Positions 60,738 through 64,000 of a stretch of DNA of 64,000 nt are shown here, piece by piece. Where the stretch lies: contig NZ_BMSE01000002.1 in assembly GCF_014648995.1 (NCBI RefSeq), forward strand, positions 868,001 to 932,000. Direction: 5' to 3'. The notes under the pieces are model-generated. The model saw only the letters and a list, made by a program, of their open reading frames with translations, was not told where the DNA came from and made no database searches. The translations under genes and the position numbers were made by a program. Source of the DNA: Streptomyces massasporeus. GTDB taxonomy: Bacteria; Actinomycetota; Actinomycetes; Streptomycetales; Streptomycetaceae. Every line of letters starts with the position of its first letter. Position 1 is the stretch's first letter.

Positions 60738-61506
60738 CCACCAGCACGTCCAGCGACCAGCTCTGCCCCGACTTCGCCGGAGCCTGCGCCTCCACGACGT
60801 ACCCGAGATCCTTGAGCGCCTCCACCAGCTCGGCCGGCCCCTTCGGCTCGGCCCCCGAGGCCAGCAGGCTCCGCACGATCCGCCCCTTGGTCGCCTTGTT
60901 GAAGTGGCTGACCACCTTCCGGGTCGGCGCGTGCAGCACCCGCACGGACGCCGTACGCCCGGCGACCTCGCCCTTCGGCTTCCATGCGGCGGCATACGCG
61001 GCGGACCGCACATCCAGCACCAGCCCACTCCCGGCCACCTCGGGCAGCACCGACGCCATCGGCGTACGCCAGTGCGCGCCCAGCGCCCCGAGCCCCGGCA
61101 GCTTCACGCCCATCGAGCACCGGTAGGACGGAATCCGGTCCGTCACCCGCACCGCACCCCACAGCCCGGAGAACACGAGCAGCGACCGCGCGGCCCTCCG
61201 CTTGGCGGCCGTATCCAGGCTCGCCAGACCGAGGGAGTCGTACAGCACGCCGGTGTAGATCTCCCCGGCCGGCCGCGCCCCCGCCGTGCGCAGCTCCGCG
61301 TTCTTCGCGACCTCGCCCCGCAGCCCCTCGCTCAGCCCCAGCACCTCACGCGCCTTGTCCTCGTCGCCGGCGCACAGCTCGACCAACTCGGTGAGAACGG
61401 CCTCCCGGGCAGCGGTCAGCCCCGGCAGCGACAGCGACTCCGGCTTCAGCGGGGCACCGCGGCCGGAGGAGGCCTTGCCTTCGGACGGCGGCAGCAGGAC
61501 AAGCAC
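60724..61506 (-). CDS. yaaA: YaaA-family peroxide-stress protein
   Basis: A 260-residue protein. The hallmark start MLVLLPPSEGKASSG is present, as are LRGEVAKNAEL, YTGVLYDSLGLASL, FSGLWGAVRVTDRIPSYRC and SHFNKATKGRIVR (HhH-like DNA/iron-handling region in YaaA). In E. coli YaaA limits free iron and DNA damage under peroxide; actinobacterial orthologues are assumed similar. Start codon GTG at 61506. The 3' terminus is duplicated downstream. Confidence 0.9.
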   Translation of the reverse strand: MLVLLPPSEGKASSGRGAPLKPESLSLPGLTAAREAVLTELVELCAGDEDKAREVLGLSEGLRGEVAKNAELRTAGARPAGEIYTGVLYDSLGLASLDTAAKRRAARSLLVFSGLWGAVRVTDRIPSYRCSMGVKLPGLGALGAHWRTPMASVLPEVAGSGLVLDVRSAAYAAAWKPKGEVAGRTASVRVLHAPTRKVVSHFNKATKGRIVRSLLASGAEPKGPAELVEALKDLGYVVEAQAPAKSGQSWSLDVLVDEVH

Positions 61507-61559
61507 GGGTACTCCTTCGATCGAACTCCGCCGACAGCGTACGGGGGCGGACGAGGAGC

Positions 61560-62138
61560 TCAGACGCGCGCCCGGCCGAGGGCGCGGACGAGGCCGTCGG
61601 GGTCGTCGGCGTGGAAGCGGACGACCCGCACCTCCCGGCTCCGCCCGAGGAAGCCGACGTGCGTGACGGGTTCCGTCAGTTCGAGCGTGACGCTGGTCTG
61701 CGAGCCCACCTCCACATCCAGCTCCCCGTCGGCCCGCTCGTGCGTCATCCGCAGCTCACGCCGCACGGCACCGACCCGCTCCAGCGGCACCAGCAGATCG
61801 ACATGGACGTACCGCCGGATCCGCAGGGTCCCGCGGTCCGCATCCAGCACATGCGGCCGCACGACGGACGAGGCGTGCAGCGCGACGACGAACACGACCG
61901 TGTACACGTCCAGGAAGAGGAACGCCGCGTGCACGGCGGGCCAGTCGCGCAGCAGCACGGACAGCGCGACCGTCTCGACGACACACACGAAAGCGAACCC
62001 GGCCATCATCGCGCCCTGCCCCCGCGCGTACCCGAAGGCCACTCCGCTGCCCGTTCCGTGCCTACGCCGCGCCACCCACAGGGCCAGACTCGCGAGCAAC
62101 CGCACCTCGTGCCGGACCAGCAGCCACCCGACCCTCAT
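61560..62138 (-). CDS. Membrane protein coupled to a MerR regulator
   Basis: A 192-residue protein. Two membrane helices (GAMMAGFAFVCVVETVALSVLL and FLFLDVYTVVFVVALHASSVV) are followed by a cytosolic beta-rich domain (RGTLRIRRYVHVDLLVPLERV ... VEVGSQTSVTLELTEPV) resembling a PH-like fold. The function is unknown. ATG 62138 overlaps the MerR stop (ATGA), so the two are co-translated; the regulator may control this protein. Confidence 0.75.
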   Translation of the reverse strand: MRVGWLLVRHEVRLLASLALWVARRRHGTGSGVAFGYARGQGAMMAGFAFVCVVETVALSVLLRDWPAVHAAFLFLDVYTVVFVVALHASSVVRPHVLDADRGTLRIRRYVHVDLLVPLERVGAVRRELRMTHERADGELDVEVGSQTSVTLELTEPVTHVGFLGRSREVRVVRFHADDPDGLVRALGRARV

Positions 62139-62890
62139 CGCCGCTCCTCGGCGAGGATCCGCAGCGTGCGGCGGACGGCCTCCGCCTGGGCCGGGGCGAG
62201 ATCGTCGTAGAAGGCGCGCAGGAAACCGTCGTCCGGGTCGAGCTCCCCGGCCTCCGGGAACAGCCCCGGCGGAATGCAGCCGGCCAGCGTCACGGCGGCC
62301 TCCTCGACGCGCGGGTCATCGGGCTCGGCGCCGACGAGCGCGTCGAGCAGCGCGTACGCCTCTCCGGCCCGCGCCATGGCCCCCGGGCTCCCCAGCGCCT
62401 CACCCACCGACGCCACCATCCGCTCCCGGTCCCCGGCCGGCATGGCGGTCTCCAGGAAGGCGATGATCTCGCGGTCCTTCACGGCCATGGGCGAGTCCGA
62501 CAGATGCGAGGTCCCGGCGAACAACGCGGCCAGCTCGGGCGACACCGGCCCCTCGGCGGGCATCCCGCCCTCCGCGTCCAGCAGGGTCCGCAACCGCGAC
62601 CGCCGCTCCCGCAGGGCCGCCTCCTGACGCGCCAGATCCTCGTCCAGCTCGGTCAGCACCTCGACGAGGTCCTTCCCCGCATCGTCCGCGAGCACGTCCC
62701 GCACCTCGGCGAGTCCCAGCCCCAGCTCGGTCAGCCGCCGGATCCGCGCCAGCACGACGGCATGCCGCAACCCGTACTCCCGATACCCGTTGGCCCGCCG
62801 CTCGGGCTCGGGCAACAGCCCCAGATGGTGGTAGTGCCGCACGGCCCGCGTGGTGACGCCGACGACGGCGGCGAGTTCTCCGATCCGCAT
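62135..62890 (-). CDS. MerR-family transcriptional regulator
   Basis: A 251-residue protein. The winged helix-turn-helix is MRIGELAAVVGVTTRAVRHYHHLGLLPEPERRANGYREYG, followed by a coiled-coil dimerisation helix. The effector domain of about 150 residues lacks the Cys of metal sensors, so a small-molecule or drug-type ligand is likely (TipA/BmrR-like). A MerR-style operator lies directly upstream, and the membrane-protein gene follows with overlap. Confidence 0.9.
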   Translation of the reverse strand: MRIGELAAVVGVTTRAVRHYHHLGLLPEPERRANGYREYGLRHAVVLARIRRLTELGLGLAEVRDVLADDAGKDLVEVLTELDEDLARQEAALRERRSRLRTLLDAEGGMPAEGPVSPELAALFAGTSHLSDSPMAVKDREIIAFLETAMPAGDRERMVASVGEALGSPGAMARAGEAYALLDALVGAEPDDPRVEEAAVTLAGCIPPGLFPEAGELDPDDGFLRAFYDDLAPAQAEAVRRTLRILAEERR

Positions 62891-62906
62891 ACGACCAGTG
62901 AAGACG

Positions 62907-62927
62907 TTGACGCTGCGGCAAGGTCAA
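62907..62927 (-). promoter_or_regulatory. MerR-type operator/promoter
   Basis: On the minus strand TTGAC and GTCAA flank an 11-nt spacer (TTGACCTTGCCGCAGCGTCAA on that strand, 20+1 nt). This is the layout of MerR operators between a -35 and a -10 box, 17 bp before the gene. Confidence 0.6.
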
Positions 62928-63054
62928 GCGAGCCGTTCGGCCTTCTGACGAGGACCGTGCTCGTGTGCCACGATCGAGGGAAGGGATCCCGATCTCACGG
63001 ACAGGTGATCAGCCGATGTCCCAATCTGGCGGGCGACAGAAGGAGGGGCGTGAC

Positions 63055-63633
63055 ATGACTGCCATGGCCCACGAGCCGCTCTCGCAGGCAGACGTCCTGC
63101 TGGAGGGCTTCCTCGCCCTGGACACGCCAGAGGGCTTCCGGGCCGAGCTGATCGAGGGGGAGATCGTTGTGACGCCGCCGCCGGACGGGGATCACGAGGA
63201 CTACATCGGTCTGATCGTGAACCAGGTGATCAGACGCTCCCGGACCGACATGCAGTTCTCAGGCAACAAGGGGTTGAAGCTGCGCAGCGGAGGCGGCTGC
63301 CCGAAGAACCACTTGGTCCCCGACGGCACGTTCGCTCCCATGGAACTGCGCCTGTACCGGGGGGCCGACTCCTGGATGCCCTGCGACGGCGTCGCCATGG
63401 TCATGGAGGTGACCTCCACCAAGCCGCAGGCCGACCGCGAGGCCAAACGCCGCTGCTATGCACGCGCGGGCATCCCGCTCTACCTGCTCGTCGACCGCGA
63501 CACGGCGCAGGTCACGGTGTTCAGCGAGCCGAAGGACGACGACTACCGCGAGCACTGCGCCCGCCCCTTCGGCAAGCCCATCGCTCTTCCGGAACCGTTC
63601 GCCTTCGACCTGGACACGGCCGACCTCGTCTGA
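63055..63633 (+). CDS. Uma2-family (DUF820) endonuclease-fold protein
   Basis: A 192-residue protein. FRAELIEGEIVVTPPPDGDHEDYIG is the family N-terminus. The restriction-endonuclease-like catalytic set is Asp in LVPDGTF, then MVMEVTSTKPQADREAKRR (E-V-x-S-x-x-x-x-x-D-x-x-x-K). Uma2 proteins are numerous in Streptomyces and cyanobacteria and their role is unclear. ATG 63055 has AAGGAGG eight nt upstream. Confidence 0.88.
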   Translation: MTAMAHEPLSQADVLLEGFLALDTPEGFRAELIEGEIVVTPPPDGDHEDYIGLIVNQVIRRSRTDMQFSGNKGLKLRSGGGCPKNHLVPDGTFAPMELRLYRGADSWMPCDGVAMVMEVTSTKPQADREAKRRCYARAGIPLYLLVDRDTAQVTVFSEPKDDDYREHCARPFGKPIALPEPFAFDLDTADLV

Positions 63634-63656
63634 TCCCCTGTGGGCGGGGGTGCGAC

Positions 63657-64000
63657 ATGGGGATGCGCGAACGGACCAGCTGGACAAGGGCACGCCTGGG
63701 CCGTGCCGGCCCGCCCCTCGACCTCCTCACCGCCCACTTCGACAGCCACGTCTACGCGCCCCACGCGCACGACGAGTTCACCATCGGCGTCACGGTCGGC
63801 GGCTCGGAGGTCATCGCGTACCGGGGTGGTCACATCCACTCCTACCCCGGCTCGATCGTCGTCCTGGAGCCCGGCGAGATGCACACCGGCGGCCCGGCCG
63901 CCTGCGACGGCTACGCCTACCAGGCCCTCTACGCCGAACCGGCCCTCCTCACCGACGGCACCCTCGGCGGCCTGACGCACTTCCGCGACCCCGTCCTCCA
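63657..64000 (+). CDS. AraC-family regulator, N-terminal cupin part (runs off right edge)
   Basis: The 114 visible codons encode an AraC_binding cupin: HVYAPHAHDEFTIGVTVGG (metal/ligand His pair), YPGSIVVLEPGEMHTGGP and YQALYAEPALL. The DNA-binding helix-turn-helix would lie beyond the window. ATG 63657 follows a G-rich ribosome site; ATG 63663 is an alternative. It lies 24 bp after the Uma2 gene. Confidence 0.8.
   Translation, partial: MGMRERTSWTRARLGRAGPPLDLLTAHFDSHVYAPHAHDEFTIGVTVGGSEVIAYRGGHIHSYPGSIVVLEPGEMHTGGPAACDGYAYQALYAEPALLTDGTLGGLTHFRDPVL

Overview
The window is high-GC chromosomal DNA of a Streptomyces-type actinomycete. The signs are very strong third-position GC, frequent GTG (and one TTG) starts, GTGA/ATGA stop-start overlaps, XRE-DUF5753/DUF397 regulator sets, DHA2 drug exporters and an RNase H-CobC fusion. 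About 65 protein genes fill it. No tRNA, rRNA, CRISPR array, phage or insertion sequence was recognised.

Layout. 1-13.6 kb: a secreted peptidoglycan-binding-type protein (cut by the left edge), a DHA2 exporter, GNAT, small membrane and repeat-rich proteins, FHA protein, O-methyltransferase, MHS-family transporter, a GT87-PAP2 fusion, and an ATPase/XRE/DUF397 regulator set whose ATPase carries an apparent frameshift. 13.6-16.2 kb: a FadA5-like thiolase divergent from a CYP125-like P450. 16.9-22.7 kb: an ECF transporter operon led by a cobalamin riboswitch, with two secreted, membrane-anchored proteins. 22.7-29.7 kb: small regulators, an MBL hydrolase, aldehyde dehydrogenase plus ferredoxin, an orphan TPP riboswitch and a KstR-like repressor. 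29.7-33 kb: a coupled glycosyltransferase/methyltransferase/toroid-fold trio. 33.6-37.1 kb: a coupled trio of membrane and VWA/binding-protein genes. 37-45 kb: an F420-type oxidoreductase, DUF5336 protein, amidase, methyltransferase and two divergent MFS exporters. 45-48.5 kb: a decayed Rhs gene with a displaced tip fragment and a tiny membrane ORF. 48.5-51.9 kb: a kinase and response regulator with a pyruvyltransferase between them. 52-55 kb: a MaoC hydratase/alcohol dehydrogenase/SDR operon. 55-64 kb: housekeeping (NIF3, zinc ribbon, RNase H-CobC, KDPG aldolase, YaaA), MerR, Uma2 and the start of an AraC-type gene.

How the parts connect. Five short palindromes match or nearly match the mycobacterial KstR operator TnnAACnnGTTnnA. 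They sit before the thiolase/P450 pair, the MBL/aldehyde dehydrogenase-ferredoxin pair, the kstR-like gene itself and the MaoC-ADH-SDR operon. This suggests a dispersed steroid or branched-lipid catabolic regulon. A second palindrome, CTGAC-N5-GTCAG, recurs at two of these promoters and before the F420-type oxidoreductase.

The most novel-looking locus is the B12-riboswitch ECF operon. It encodes an alpha/alpha-toroid surface protein and a small tryptophan-rich surface protein, together reminiscent of the two domains of animal transcobalamin.
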